Positions 5,446 to 12,686 of a DNA stretch of 14,135 nucleotides are shown one piece after another (positions within the stretch are counted from its first letter, which is position 1; the number at the start of each line of letters is the position of its first letter). The position numbers were made by a program, and so were the translations under genes. This DNA comes from Anaerolineales bacterium (lineage in GTDB: Bacteria; Chloroflexota; Anaerolineae; Anaerolineales; UBA11657), in NCBI GenBank assembly GCA_947503585.1, contig CANNEJ010000010.1, forward strand, positions 1-14,135. Reading direction: 5' to 3'. Under the pieces are notes generated by a model. The model did not search any database, was not told the origin of the DNA, and saw nothing but the letters and a program-made list of their open reading frames with translations.

Positions 5446-6546
5446 TCACCCAACTCCCAAGCCGCTGCCAGCCGGGGCATCACCCAGGATTAATTTAGCG
5501 AGATGGGTACCGCTGGCCGGCTCCCACTGCAGCGGCACATTTGGCCCGCTCGAAAAATATGTGAGCAGACTGTCTGTCCGGCACGCCAGGGAGAAGATGC
5601 CGCCGTGCGCCGCCGTTTCATCCAGATGCGTAAACACCATGCCGCCCAGGCCCAGCGCACTGAAGGCCTGCATGGCTACCAGCTGATCGCTGGTCTTTGT
5701 GGCAGCGCTCGCCACCAGCAGCACAATCCGCTCTGCGGGCAGCGGTTCAAGCAGTTCGGCCAGCTCCGCAATCTGCCCGGCAGCATGCGGATTGCGCGCC
5801 GGCGTGTCTACCACCAGCAAATCGGCGCTGGTTTGCGAGCGGACGGCGTGCGCCAGCTCATCCGCGCTGTAGGCCAGCGCATGCGGCAGTCCCATCAGCT
5901 CGGAGAGCGTGCGTGTCTGCGCAATCGCCCCGATGCCAAATGTGTCTAATGAAATCATGGCGGCCTTGCGCCCCAGCACCAGCTGCGCATGCGCAGCCAG
6001 CTTGGCTGCCGCAGTTGTCTTGCCCGCACCGGTGAGGCCCACCAGCACCACCACCTGCGGGCGCCGGCTGCGTTCCACCACGGCCGCAGTGCGCACCTGC
6101 GCCAGCATATGGCGCGCTGCAAAGGCATGCACCGCAGCGCCGTCTAGCAAAGCGCGCGGGCTCAAGGTTTCCTTTGCGGCTGCACAAATATCAAGCGCCA
6201 GATCCGGGTCCACTTCCTGTGCCTGCAGCTGCTTATGCAGTGCCACCAAGGGGTCCGGCCATTGCGCTTTTGCCGGTTCAAACTGGCTCGCCACCTGGCC
6301 CAGCGCAGCGCGCACTTCGGCCAGATCCTGCGCCAGCTTGGCTGCCAGCGGCTGCTCGACCGGCTGCGCGGCAGCGCCTGCCGCCGGCATTACCAAAACC
6401 TCAAACACCGGATCGCGCCACACCTGCCACGCCGGCCCGTCAAACACCTTGCGCGCGGTTAGCACCAGCGCGTCCGGTCCCATTTGGTCGCGTGCCTGCG
6501 CCAGTGCGTCCGGCATCGTCTCTGCCCTAAAGCTCACTGGTTTCAC
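5446..6546 (-). CDS. flhF: Flagellar GTPase FlhF with altered G motifs
   Basis: 366 residues. FlhF is the SRP-family GTPase that sets flagellar position and number in many bacteria. The N-terminal segment (1-52, MKPVSFRAETMPDALAQARD and DALVLTARKV) is the usual FlhF B domain, followed by a variable linker and N domain (about 60-155). The G domain has G1 GLTGAGKT (170-177), an I-box/G2 region DTFGIGA (201-207), G3 DTPAR (247-251) and G4 THLDE (306-310). Family norms are DTYRIAA, DTAGR and TKLDE, so the I-box arginine, the G3 glycine and the G4 lysine are all replaced. The ATG overlaps the flhA stop (ATGA, 6543-6546). No flhG follows. Identity as FlhF is secure; whether it still hydrolyses GTP normally is open. 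Confidence 0.94.
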   Translation of the reverse strand: MKPVSFRAETMPDALAQARDQMGPDALVLTARKVFDGPAWQVWRDPVFEVLVMPAAGAAAQPVEQPLAAKLAQDLAEVRAALGQVASQFEPAKAQWPDPLVALHKQLQAQEVDPDLALDICAAAKETLSPRALLDGAAVHAFAARHMLAQVRTAAVVERSRRPQVVVLVGLTGAGKTTAAAKLAAHAQLVLGRKAAMISLDTFGIGAIAQTRTLSELMGLPHALAYSADELAHAVRSQTSADLLVVDTPARNPHAAGQIAELAELLEPLPAERIVLLVASAATKTSDQLVAMQAFSALGLGGMVFTHLDETAAHGGIFSLACRTDSLLTYFSSGPNVPLQWEPASGTHLAKLILGDAPAGSGLGVG

Positions 6547-8612
6547 AGTTCAACAATCCCGTGCGCCTGCACCTGCGCCTTGGAGCCAATTTCAGAATAG
6601 GCAATCACCACCAGATTGGGCAGCGTGCGCTCAATCAAGCGCCGGAACGCCAGCCGGATTTCGCGTGAGCACAACAGGATCGGCTGATAGCCGGCTTTGG
6701 CCATGCTTTCCATCTGCGCACTGGTGCGCTGCAGAATGGTTTGTGCCAGCGCCGGCGCCACATTCAGCGCCAGGCCGCGCTCAGACGAGGCAATCGCCTC
6801 CTTCAATTGGGCTTCCAGTGCGGGCGCCAGCGTGAACACATGCACCCGCCCGTCATCATGGCGAAACAGATTGGTGATGGTGTTGGCCATGCTCTGGCGC
6901 ACCGCTTCAGCCAGCACGTCCGCATCGCGCGTGGTGGGTGCATGGTTGGCCAGCACTTCCAAAATATTGGGCAGGTCACGGATAGGCAGGCGCTCGGACA
7001 GCATGATGCGCATCACGTTTTGCACCGCGCCCAGGCTCAGCATTTCCGGAATCAGCCCATCCACAATTGCGGGCGATGATTCTTTGACACGCGCAATCAA
7101 CTCTTGCGCCTGCTGCCGGTCCAGCAGCGCGCTGGCATTGGTGCGCGCCACTTCAGTAAAGTGCGTGGCCACCACCGAGATGGGGTCCACCACCGTTAGC
7201 CCCGCCAGCTCCGCCCGGCCGCGTTCGTCTTCTGTAATCCAAAGCGCGGGCAGGCCAAAGGTCGGCTCGGTTGTCGCCTCGCCCTGCACCAGCGCGCCTT
7301 CCTCCAAAACCCCGATCGCCAGGAAGCGCTCCAGGCGCACTTCGCCGCGTGCCACCTCTTCACCGCGCAGCTTTATCCGGTACACATACGGGGACAGCTG
7401 CAGGTTGTCGCGCACGCGCACCTTCGGCAAAATGAATCCCAGCTCCGTAGCCAGCTGGCGGCGCACCCCGGTGATGCGCTTCAGCAGGTTCTCGGCGCGC
7501 TCTTCGCCCACCAGCGGTATCAGGCCGTAGCCAATCTCCAGTTCCAGCGCATCTACAGACAGCAGCTGGGACACATCATCTACAGCGGCCGCAGTATCGG
7601 GACCCGTCAGCGCCGGCAGTTCCGGCGCCGCATTCTGTTGACGCCAAACAAAGAAAGTGAGGCCGCCCAGCGAGCCGCCCACTGCCAGAAAAGCCATGGT
7701 GGGGAAACCCGGCATGAACGCCAGCCCCAGCACCACACAAGACGCAATTGCCAGCGCCTGCGTGTTGCCCAGCTGGCTGCCCAAGTCGGAGCTAAATCCG
7801 TCATCGGAGTTTGCCCGGCTGACGAGCAGCGCGGCAGCTGTAGAGATGAGCAGCGCCGGAATTTGAATGATGAGCCCGGCGCCAACCGTGACCAGCGTGT
7901 AGCTGCGCAACGATTCCATTAGGCTCAGCCCGCCCTGAAACACGCCCATCAGAAAGCCGCCAATAATATTGATGGCAACAATCAGGATTGCGGCAATCGC
8001 ATCGCCGCGCACAAACTTGCTGGCACCGTCCATCGCACCGTAAACGTCCGCTTCGCGCTGCAGCGCCCGCCGGCGCCGGCGCGCCTCCGGCTCGGTGATC
8101 ACGCCCGCGCCCATGTCGGCATCAATCGTCATCTGCTTGCCGGGCATCGCGTCCAAGGTAAAGCGCGCCGCAACTTCTGCCACGCGCCCGGCACCGTTTG
8201 TGATCACCACAAACTGGATGACCAGCAGCGTAAGGAAAATAACAATGCCCACCACATAGCTGCCGCCCAGCACCAGGCTGCCCACCGTGGCCACCACCCG
8301 CCCGGCATCAGCCGAAAGCAAAATGCTGCGGGCCAGCGCAATGTTCACGCTCAGGCGAAAGAGCGTTACCAGCAGCAGGATCGCCGGAAACACAGAGAAC
8401 TCCATTGGCTGCTGCACATAGACGGAGATGAGAATGATGCCAATTGAGACCGCAAGATTCAGCGCGATCAGCACATCCAGCGCCAGTGCCGGCAGCGGAA
8501 CAATCATCACCATCACAGTGACCAGCAGCACAATCGCCACGCCGGCATCCTTGGAGCCGAAGAGGGCTCGCAGGACGGGCGGTGCAGAGCGGACGGCGCT
8601 GGAGAATGTCAT
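6543..8612 (-). CDS. flhA: Flagellar export gate protein FlhA
   Basis: 689 residues, the usual length. FlhA forms the nine-subunit ring of the type III export gate, using proton flow and docking chaperone-substrate complexes. The N-terminal half has about eight membrane helices (about 22-320), with the FHIPEP-family landmarks RLSVNIALARSIL (86-98), RFTLDAMPGKQMTIDADMGAG (150-170) and EADVYGAMDGASKFVRGDAI (187-206), then PALLISTAAALLVSR (252-266). A linker leads to the cytoplasmic domain (about 345-689), which has intact conserved stretches such as VVDPISVVATH and SLGAVQNVM. The start overlaps the flhB stop (ATGA, 8609-8612) and the stop overlaps the flhF start. No motif is missing. Confidence 0.97.
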   Translation of the reverse strand: MTFSSAVRSAPPVLRALFGSKDAGVAIVLLVTVMVMIVPLPALALDVLIALNLAVSIGIILISVYVQQPMEFSVFPAILLLVTLFRLSVNIALARSILLSADAGRVVATVGSLVLGGSYVVGIVIFLTLLVIQFVVITNGAGRVAEVAARFTLDAMPGKQMTIDADMGAGVITEPEARRRRRALQREADVYGAMDGASKFVRGDAIAAILIVAINIIGGFLMGVFQGGLSLMESLRSYTLVTVGAGLIIQIPALLISTAAALLVSRANSDDGFSSDLGSQLGNTQALAIASCVVLGLAFMPGFPTMAFLAVGGSLGGLTFFVWRQQNAAPELPALTGPDTAAAVDDVSQLLSVDALELEIGYGLIPLVGEERAENLLKRITGVRRQLATELGFILPKVRVRDNLQLSPYVYRIKLRGEEVARGEVRLERFLAIGVLEEGALVQGEATTEPTFGLPALWITEDERGRAELAGLTVVDPISVVATHFTEVARTNASALLDRQQAQELIARVKESSPAIVDGLIPEMLSLGAVQNVMRIMLSERLPIRDLPNILEVLANHAPTTRDADVLAEAVRQSMANTITNLFRHDDGRVHVFTLAPALEAQLKEAIASSERGLALNVAPALAQTILQRTSAQMESMAKAGYQPILLCSREIRLAFRRLIERTLPNLVVIAYSEIGSKAQVQAHGIVEL

Positions 8613-9670
8613 GCACGCACCCGCGGTTTGATGCTAAACACAAAGGCCAGCACTTCAGCCACTGCCTGGTACAAGTCTGCCGGCACAACGTGGTTGATTT
8701 CCACTGTGGAATAGAGCGTGCGCGCCAGCGGAATATTTTGCACAACCGGCACGCTATGCTCGCGCGCCAGCTCCACAATGCGCTCCGCCACCAGCCGCGC
8801 GCCCTTGGCCACCACAATCGGCGCAGCCGCAATACTGCGGTCATACTGCAGCGCCACCGCCACCTGAACCGGGTTCACAATCACCACATCTGCGGTGGCT
8901 ACACGCTTGAGCATGCGCTGCCGGCGCAGCGCCATCTGGCGCGCCCGGATGCGCTGCTTCATTTTCGGGTCACCCTCTGAGCGGCGCGCCTCGTCCTTCG
9001 CCTCGGAACGCGACATGCGCAGCCCGTCAAACCACTGCTTGTAGCGGTATCCATAGTCTGCGGCAGCCAGCAGCAAATACGCCAGCGCCACGCGCACGGC
9101 CAGCACGCCCAGCGTTTCAAAGATGAGCGCCACCGCAGCAGTAAAGCCGACCTGCACCAAATCCAAAAACTGCGGCATGCGCGGCACAATCGTCCAGTAG
9201 CTGATCAAGCCAATGATCAGCACCTTCAACATGGCCTTTGCCAGCTCGGAAAAACTCTGGCCCGAGACCAGGCGCTGCAATCCGGTCAGCGGATTGATGC
9301 GCTTAAAGTCCACCTTGGGCGGCTGCACCAATCCGCGCGTCTGCACCAGGCTGGCTGCGACGCCGGCCACCATCATCCACAGCACAAACGGGCCCAGCGG
9401 CGCGGCACTTCCCAGCGCATGCTTCACAACATCGCCCAAAGTGGCACTTGTAAAGTGATTCACCGTGCCAAGCCCCAGATTTCCAAAACTGTCGCGCACT
9501 AAACTGGCCAGCCCGTTCAGAACATTGCGCAAGAGCGGCACCAATACCCAAAAACCGACCAGCATGGATACGGCAATGTTGATCTCATTGCTGCGCGCAA
9601 TGTTGCCTTCGCCGCGCGCGTCCTCCAGCTTCTTGGCACTGGGGGGTAATGGCTTGTCGAGATCGCTCAT
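8609..9670 (-). CDS. flhB: Flagellar export switch protein FlhB, NPVQ variant
   Basis: 353 residues. FlhB is the export-gate protein that switches secretion from rod/hook to filament substrates; the switch depends on self-cleavage between Asn and Pro of a conserved NPTH. The N-terminal KKLEDARGEGNIARSNEI (13-30) is typical, four membrane helices lie between about 32 and 208, and a charged linker with KDEARRSEGDPKMKQRIR (225-242) leads to the cytoplasmic domain. At the cleavage site the sequence is ADVVIVNPVQVAVAL with N266, P267, V268, Q269 (8864-8875), so Thr and His are both replaced. The rest of the C domain (VVAKGARLVAERI, VPVVQNIPLAR, YQAVAEVLAFV) is well conserved. Start and stop overlap fliR and flhA by 4 bp. 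Confidence 0.97.
   Translation of the reverse strand: MSDLDKPLPPSAKKLEDARGEGNIARSNEINIAVSMLVGFWVLVPLLRNVLNGLASLVRDSFGNLGLGTVNHFTSATLGDVVKHALGSAAPLGPFVLWMMVAGVAASLVQTRGLVQPPKVDFKRINPLTGLQRLVSGQSFSELAKAMLKVLIIGLISYWTIVPRMPQFLDLVQVGFTAAVALIFETLGVLAVRVALAYLLLAAADYGYRYKQWFDGLRMSRSEAKDEARRSEGDPKMKQRIRARQMALRRQRMLKRVATADVVIVNPVQVAVALQYDRSIAAAPIVVAKGARLVAERIVELAREHSVPVVQNIPLARTLYSTVEINHVVPADLYQAVAEVLAFVFSIKPRVRA
8864..8875 (-). other. Noncanonical FlhB autocleavage site (NPVQ)
   Basis: Codons AAC CCG GTT CAG encode N-P-V-Q where flagellar FlhB and related export proteins usually have N-P-T-H. The Asn that attacks its own backbone and the Pro are kept. The Thr and His, known to affect cleavage rate, are not. 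The flanking residues are conserved in the family, so this is not a misalignment or frameshift. Confidence 0.9.
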
Positions 9671-10434
9671 TGCGCGTGCACCAGTTCCAGCATGTGGCGC
9701 GCCGTATCATTGAACATGTTATGCAGCACCGGCAGCAGCAGCGGCAGCAGCGCCGTCACGCCCAGCAGCCCGATTGCAATTTTGAGCGGCAGGCTCAGAA
9801 AAAACACTTGGATCTGCGGCGCGGTTTTCGCCAGCAGGCCCATCGCCACATCCACAGCCAGAATGGTTGCCACAATCGGCAGCGCAATCTGCACCCCGCT
9901 GACCCACATGCCCAGCGTTAGCCGCACCAGCCCATCCTTTACAGCCGGACCCATGACAAATGTGCCCAGCGGCACCAGCTCAAACAAACGCGATATGGCC
10001 ACAATCAATTGATGATGGCCGTTGATTACGAGGAATACGGTTGTGGAAAAAAGCAAAATGAGCTGGTCCAGCGGACTGCCCTGCATGTTGGTGAGCGGGT
10101 TTACAAATTGCGCGGCACTAAACCCGGCCAGCGTGCCAATCAAATTAGCGCCAACCGCCAGGGCAGCAAATGTGGTGCGCACCACAAAGCCCGCCAAAAG
10201 CCCGGTCAGCAGCTCCATTGCCGCCAGCACAAGAAAGCCGCCAGCGGGCGCAGGCTCGCCGGCAGCAGCCGCCGGCACCAGCGGCACAATCACCAGCGTG
10301 ATTAACAGTCCGGCAGCCAGGCGCACACGCACCGGAACTACGGTGCTGCCCAGCACAGGAACACCGCTCAGGATGGCCAGCGTGCGGGTGGCACTCAGCA
10401 CAAAAAGCTGAAACTGCGCAACAGAAATAGTCAT
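9667..10434 (-). CDS. fliR: Flagellar export gate protein FliR
   Basis: 255 residues from the chosen start. FliR joins FliP and FliQ in the helical export-gate core. The product is hydrophobic throughout, with about six membrane segments. The typical FliR start (AQFQLFVLSATRTLAILSGVPVLG), the central GFSAAQFVNPLTNMQGSPLDQ block and a C-terminal QVFFLSLPLKIAIGLL stretch are all present. An ATG at 10518 is in frame, but it would overlap fliQ by 70 bp and add 28 polar residues not seen in the family. The ATG at 10434, 14 bp after the fliQ stop, gives the usual length, although its Shine-Dalgarno (GAG) is weak. The stop overlaps the flhB start (9667-9670). Confidence 0.94.
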   Translation of the reverse strand: MTISVAQFQLFVLSATRTLAILSGVPVLGSTVVPVRVRLAAGLLITLVIVPLVPAAAAGEPAPAGGFLVLAAMELLTGLLAGFVVRTTFAALAVGANLIGTLAGFSAAQFVNPLTNMQGSPLDQLILLFSTTVFLVINGHHQLIVAISRLFELVPLGTFVMGPAVKDGLVRLTLGMWVSGVQIALPIVATILAVDVAMGLLAKTAPQIQVFFLSLPLKIAIGLLGVTALLPLLLPVLHNMFNDTARHMLELVHAQ

Positions 10435-10448
10435 GGCAGAGGCTCGGG

Positions 10449-10718
10449 CTACTTCACCATCGAAGGCATCAGCTGAAACATGTGGACCATAAAAGCCACT
10501 AGTTTTTGCATGATCCATGAGCCGGTGTAGGCCAGCGTCAAGCCCACAGCCAGAATTTTTGGAACAAAGGTAAGCGACTGCTCCGTGATTTGAGTGGCTG
10601 CCTGCAGCACGCTTACCGCCAAGCCCACCAGCATCGAAACCAGCAGCATCGGCCCCACAACCAGCAGCGTTAAGCGCATCGCGTCCTGCGCCACATTGAT
10701 CACCATGCTTTCATCCAT
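10449..10718 (-). CDS. fliQ: Flagellar export gate protein FliQ
   Basis: 89 residues from the ATG at 10718, the same length as E. coli FliQ. FliQ is a two-helix hairpin protein packed around FliP in the export gate. The first helix contains LLVSMLVGLAVSVLQAATQI, and the conserved turn and second helix start with EQSLTFVPKILAV, the strongest family signature. A GTG at 10724 is also possible and adds two residues. The ATG is preferred because the AGGG Shine-Dalgarno lies 5 bases ahead of it. It follows fliP by 63 bp, a gap with no clear hairpin or promoter. Confidence 0.95.
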   Translation of the reverse strand: MDESMVINVAQDAMRLTLLVVGPMLLVSMLVGLAVSVLQAATQITEQSLTFVPKILAVGLTLAYTGSWIMQKLVAFMVHMFQLMPSMVK

Positions 10719-10781
10719 TTGCACCCTGCCCGTCCGCCGCCGGAAAATGGCACGGACCGCTATGGCCTGCGGCTGGCTTGC

Positions 10782-11606
10782 TCAAAAGCTTTTCACCAGG
10801 GATTCAACCAGCAGATTCCAACCGTCTGCCATCACAAATAGCAGCAGCTTTAGCGGCAGTGATACCAGCATGGGCGGCAAAAACATCATGCCCAGCGAAA
10901 GCAGCGTGGAGGTCACTACCAAGTCGATCACCAGAAACGGAATAAATATTAGAAAGCCCATTTGAAATGCAGTTTTCAACTCGCTGATCACAAATGCGGG
11001 CAGCAGGCTGGAGAGCGGAATGTCCTCCAACGTGGCCGGCTGTGTGGTCTTGGCCAGCTGCATGAAGAGCGCAATGTCTGCCGGGCGCGTCTGCTTGAAC
11101 ATAAAGCCGCGCAGCGGGTCCAGGCCGCGCGTGATGGCTTCGGGCTGCGCAAGTTTGCCAGCCAGGTAGGGCTGCAATGCATTCTCATTGATGTCGTTGA
11201 AGACGGGAGCCATCACAAAAAATGTAAGCAGCATGCCAAGCCCCGTCACCACCTGGTTGGGCGGCAGCTGCTGCGTGCCCAGCGCGGTGCGCGCCAGCGA
11301 CAGCACAATCACAATGCGCGTAAAAGCCGTCATCAACAGCAGTACGGCCGGCGCCACACTAAGCACGGTGAAAAGCACCAGCAGTTGCACACCGGTACCC
11401 ACCTGCTCCGGCTGGCTGCCCTGCCCATTAATATTGAAGGAGACGCCCGGCACGCTCAGCTCCGGTTTTTCGCCGGCGCCCATGCCCACACACGAGGTGA
11501 GCAGCACGGCTGCGCCCACCAGCAGCGGCAGCAGCCCGGCCCGGCGCCACGGTAGCTGGGTTGCCGGCCGCAACGCGCGGCAATTAAATAAAAACTGACG
11601 AAGCAT
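10782..11606 (-). CDS. fliP: Flagellar export gate protein FliP, lipobox-like signal
   Basis: 274 residues. FliP is the main pore-forming subunit of the export gate and normally has a cleaved signal peptide. The mature part is standard: LLMTAFTRIVIVLSLARTALG (about 90-110), PPNQVVTGLGMLLTFFVM (114-131), LRGFMFKQTRPAD and LLPAFVISELKTAFQMGF, ending with LPLKLLLFVMADGWNLL. The N-terminus (1-45) has basic residues to position 22, a hydrophobic run, then LLTSC with Cys at 39, which fits a lipoprotein signal-peptidase II site; this is unusual for FliP. The ATG at 11606 lies in the loop of a terminator-like hairpin (11592-11621), with a GAGG Shine-Dalgarno only 3 bases upstream, partly in the stem. 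No better in-frame start was seen downstream before the hydrophobic segment; a TTG at codon 12 lacks a ribosome-binding site. Confidence 0.93.
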   Translation of the reverse strand: MLRQFLFNCRALRPATQLPWRRAGLLPLLVGAAVLLTSCVGMGAGEKPELSVPGVSFNINGQGSQPEQVGTGVQLLVLFTVLSVAPAVLLLMTAFTRIVIVLSLARTALGTQQLPPNQVVTGLGMLLTFFVMAPVFNDINENALQPYLAGKLAQPEAITRGLDPLRGFMFKQTRPADIALFMQLAKTTQPATLEDIPLSSLLPAFVISELKTAFQMGFLIFIPFLVIDLVVTSTLLSLGMMFLPPMLVSLPLKLLLFVMADGWNLLVESLVKSF

Positions 11607-11621
11607 ATGCCTCGTCAGTTT
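11582..11621 (-). terminator. Terminator-like hairpin enclosing the fliP start codon
   Basis: On the minus strand a perfect 10-bp stem (AAACTGACGA at 11621-11612 pairing with TCGTCAGTTT at 11601-11592) encloses a 10-base loop. The stem is followed at once by TTATTTAATT (11591-11582), so the 3' arm plus tail gives TTTTTATTT. This is the layout of an intrinsic terminator reading towards fliP. The inner GCATATGC is self-complementary, so the whole 30-bp element is palindromic except for one A:C mismatch pair. The ATG of fliP (11606-11604) is inside the loop and its GAGG lies at the stem-loop border. It may attenuate transcription, control translation, or both. Confidence 0.7.
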
Positions 11622-11692
11622 AGGCGCGCACTGGAGCGCGGCTGGTAAAGCTGGCGTGAAGCGGTGCTAAAACGCCGGTAAAGGTGCGGCGG
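11607..11692 (-). other. fliO-fliP intergenic spacer
   Basis: This 86-bp spacer is the longest gap inside the fliL-flhF part of the block, where other genes abut or overlap. It ends in the hairpin around the fliP start. GGTAAAG occurs twice on the plus strand, 33 bp apart (11644-11650 and 11677-11683). No convincing promoter was found on the minus strand. Confidence 0.5.
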
Positions 11693-12157
11693 CTAGCCCT
11701 CTTGGTTTACGCGCGCTGCGGCCTGCTGCAGATGGCTGATAAAGGCGGGCGCCGCCCCGTCCGCCACCGGCAGCGTGCCGCCCAGCTCGGCCAGCAGTGC
11801 CACCTGCCCGTCGCTGGCACCGAGCAGCAGTTGCCGGTCGCCCAGGCGCACAAGGTGCAGCACTTGCTTGGGCGAAAGGCGCAGCGTTTCAATCACGCTC
11901 AATTGCCGGTTGGTGATCGATGCCACCTGGGTCTGCCAGCGGCGCAAGCCAATCAGCACCAGATAGAGGCACGCGAGCACCGCCACGGTGTTGGTGCCCA
12001 TCTTGAGCGCCAGCATCCCCAAGCTTGCATCCCGCGTGCTGCCGCCGGTAAACGCCAGCAGAAGTGCAGCCAACAGCACCACGGCTGCCACCCCGCCCGC
12101 CAGCAGCCGGCCGCGCTTGTCGTCGCGCAAAAATTGCAAGGCGCCGGCTACGGTCAT
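11693..12157 (-). CDS. fliO: Flagellar export assembly protein FliO
   Basis: 154 residues. FliO is a membrane protein that helps assemble FliP rings during export-gate formation. Two hydrophobic segments (about 18-37 and 54-70) are followed by a basic LRRW and a small cytoplasmic domain with the FliO pattern: NRQLSVIETLRLSPKQVLHLVRLGDRQLLLG (83-113), then a VALLAELG stretch. FliO diverges strongly, but this core and the position between fliN and fliP make the call safe. The ATG overlaps the fliN stop (ATGA, 12154-12157). Unlike its neighbours it does not run straight into the next gene; 86 bp separate it from fliP. Confidence 0.9.
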   Translation of the reverse strand: MTVAGALQFLRDDKRGRLLAGGVAAVVLLAALLLAFTGGSTRDASLGMLALKMGTNTVAVLACLYLVLIGLRRWQTQVASITNRQLSVIETLRLSPKQVLHLVRLGDRQLLLGASDGQVALLAELGGTLPVADGAAPAFISHLQQAAARVNQEG

Positions 12158-12675
12158 CGTGCGCCGCCCAGCATTGCAGTCGCGCCTGCCATTATTTCCG
12201 TCAGGCGAATGCCAAATTTGTCGGCAATAATTACAACTTCGCCGCGCGCCACCAGTCGCTCGTTGATGCGTACATCCACGGCCTCGCCGGCCACGCGGTC
12301 CAGCTCCACCACCGAGCCCGGCTGCAGGGCCAGCACTTCGCGCACCTGCATCTGCGTCCGCCCCAATTCCACCGTCACTTGCAGCGGGATGGTGGCCAGC
12401 ACGCCTAGATCCATGATGGTCTCAGCGTCGGCACCCGGCAGCACCTCACTTTCCAGCGGCACAAACTCGGCCGGTGCTACCGCAACCGAACTTTCGCCCA
12501 GCGCGGCAAAATCAAATATGGGTGGATTCTCAGGGGGAGCCGCGCCGTTGCCTGCCAGTGCTTCGGTGGCTGCGTCCATCGGAGCCTCAGCTTCAGCCTC
12601 GGCCACTGCCACTGCCTCTACCGCGCCGGCATCCGGCGCAGCCTCTTCAATGCTTGCGTCAGTTGTATCAGCCAT
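12154..12675 (-). CDS. fliN: Flagellar motor switch protein FliN
   Basis: 173 residues. FliN forms the lower part of the C-ring and takes part in export and rotation switching. The C-terminal SpoA domain (about 88-165) is clear: LGVLATIPLQVTVELGRTQMQVREVL, LQPGSVVELDRVAGEAVDV and ERLVARGEVVIIADKFGIRLTEI. The first 85 residues are an acidic Ala/Glu/Val/Pro-rich segment with no domain, longer than the N-terminus of E. coli FliN (137 residues in all). It is not the CheC-fused FliY form found in Bacillus. The ATG at 12675 has a strong GGAG Shine-Dalgarno and lies 11 bp after fliM; its stop overlaps fliO. Confidence 0.96.
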   Translation of the reverse strand: MADTTDASIEEAAPDAGAVEAVAVAEAEAEAPMDAATEALAGNGAAPPENPPIFDFAALGESSVAVAPAEFVPLESEVLPGADAETIMDLGVLATIPLQVTVELGRTQMQVREVLALQPGSVVELDRVAGEAVDVRINERLVARGEVVIIADKFGIRLTEIMAGATAMLGGAR

Positions 12676-12686
12676 GATGATAACTC

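Noticed and set aside
4923..5483. Longer start (ATG at 5483) for the small membrane protein
   Set aside because: It overlaps flhF by 38 bp, while the ATG at 5438 has a GGGTGA Shine-Dalgarno 7 bases upstream and starts just after the flhF stop.
9667..10518. Longer FliR start at 10518
   Set aside because: It would overlap fliQ by 70 bp and add 28 polar residues before the family-typical N-terminus.
10783..10796. AAAAGCTTTT palindrome at the end of fliP
   Set aside because: It lies in codons for Lys-Ser-Phe, is only 10 bp and has no loop, so it is explained by coding sequence.
11644..11683. Two GGTAAAG copies in the fliO-fliP spacer as regulatory repeats
   Set aside because: Only seven bases are shared, with no third copy and no linked promoter; chance is a sufficient explanation.
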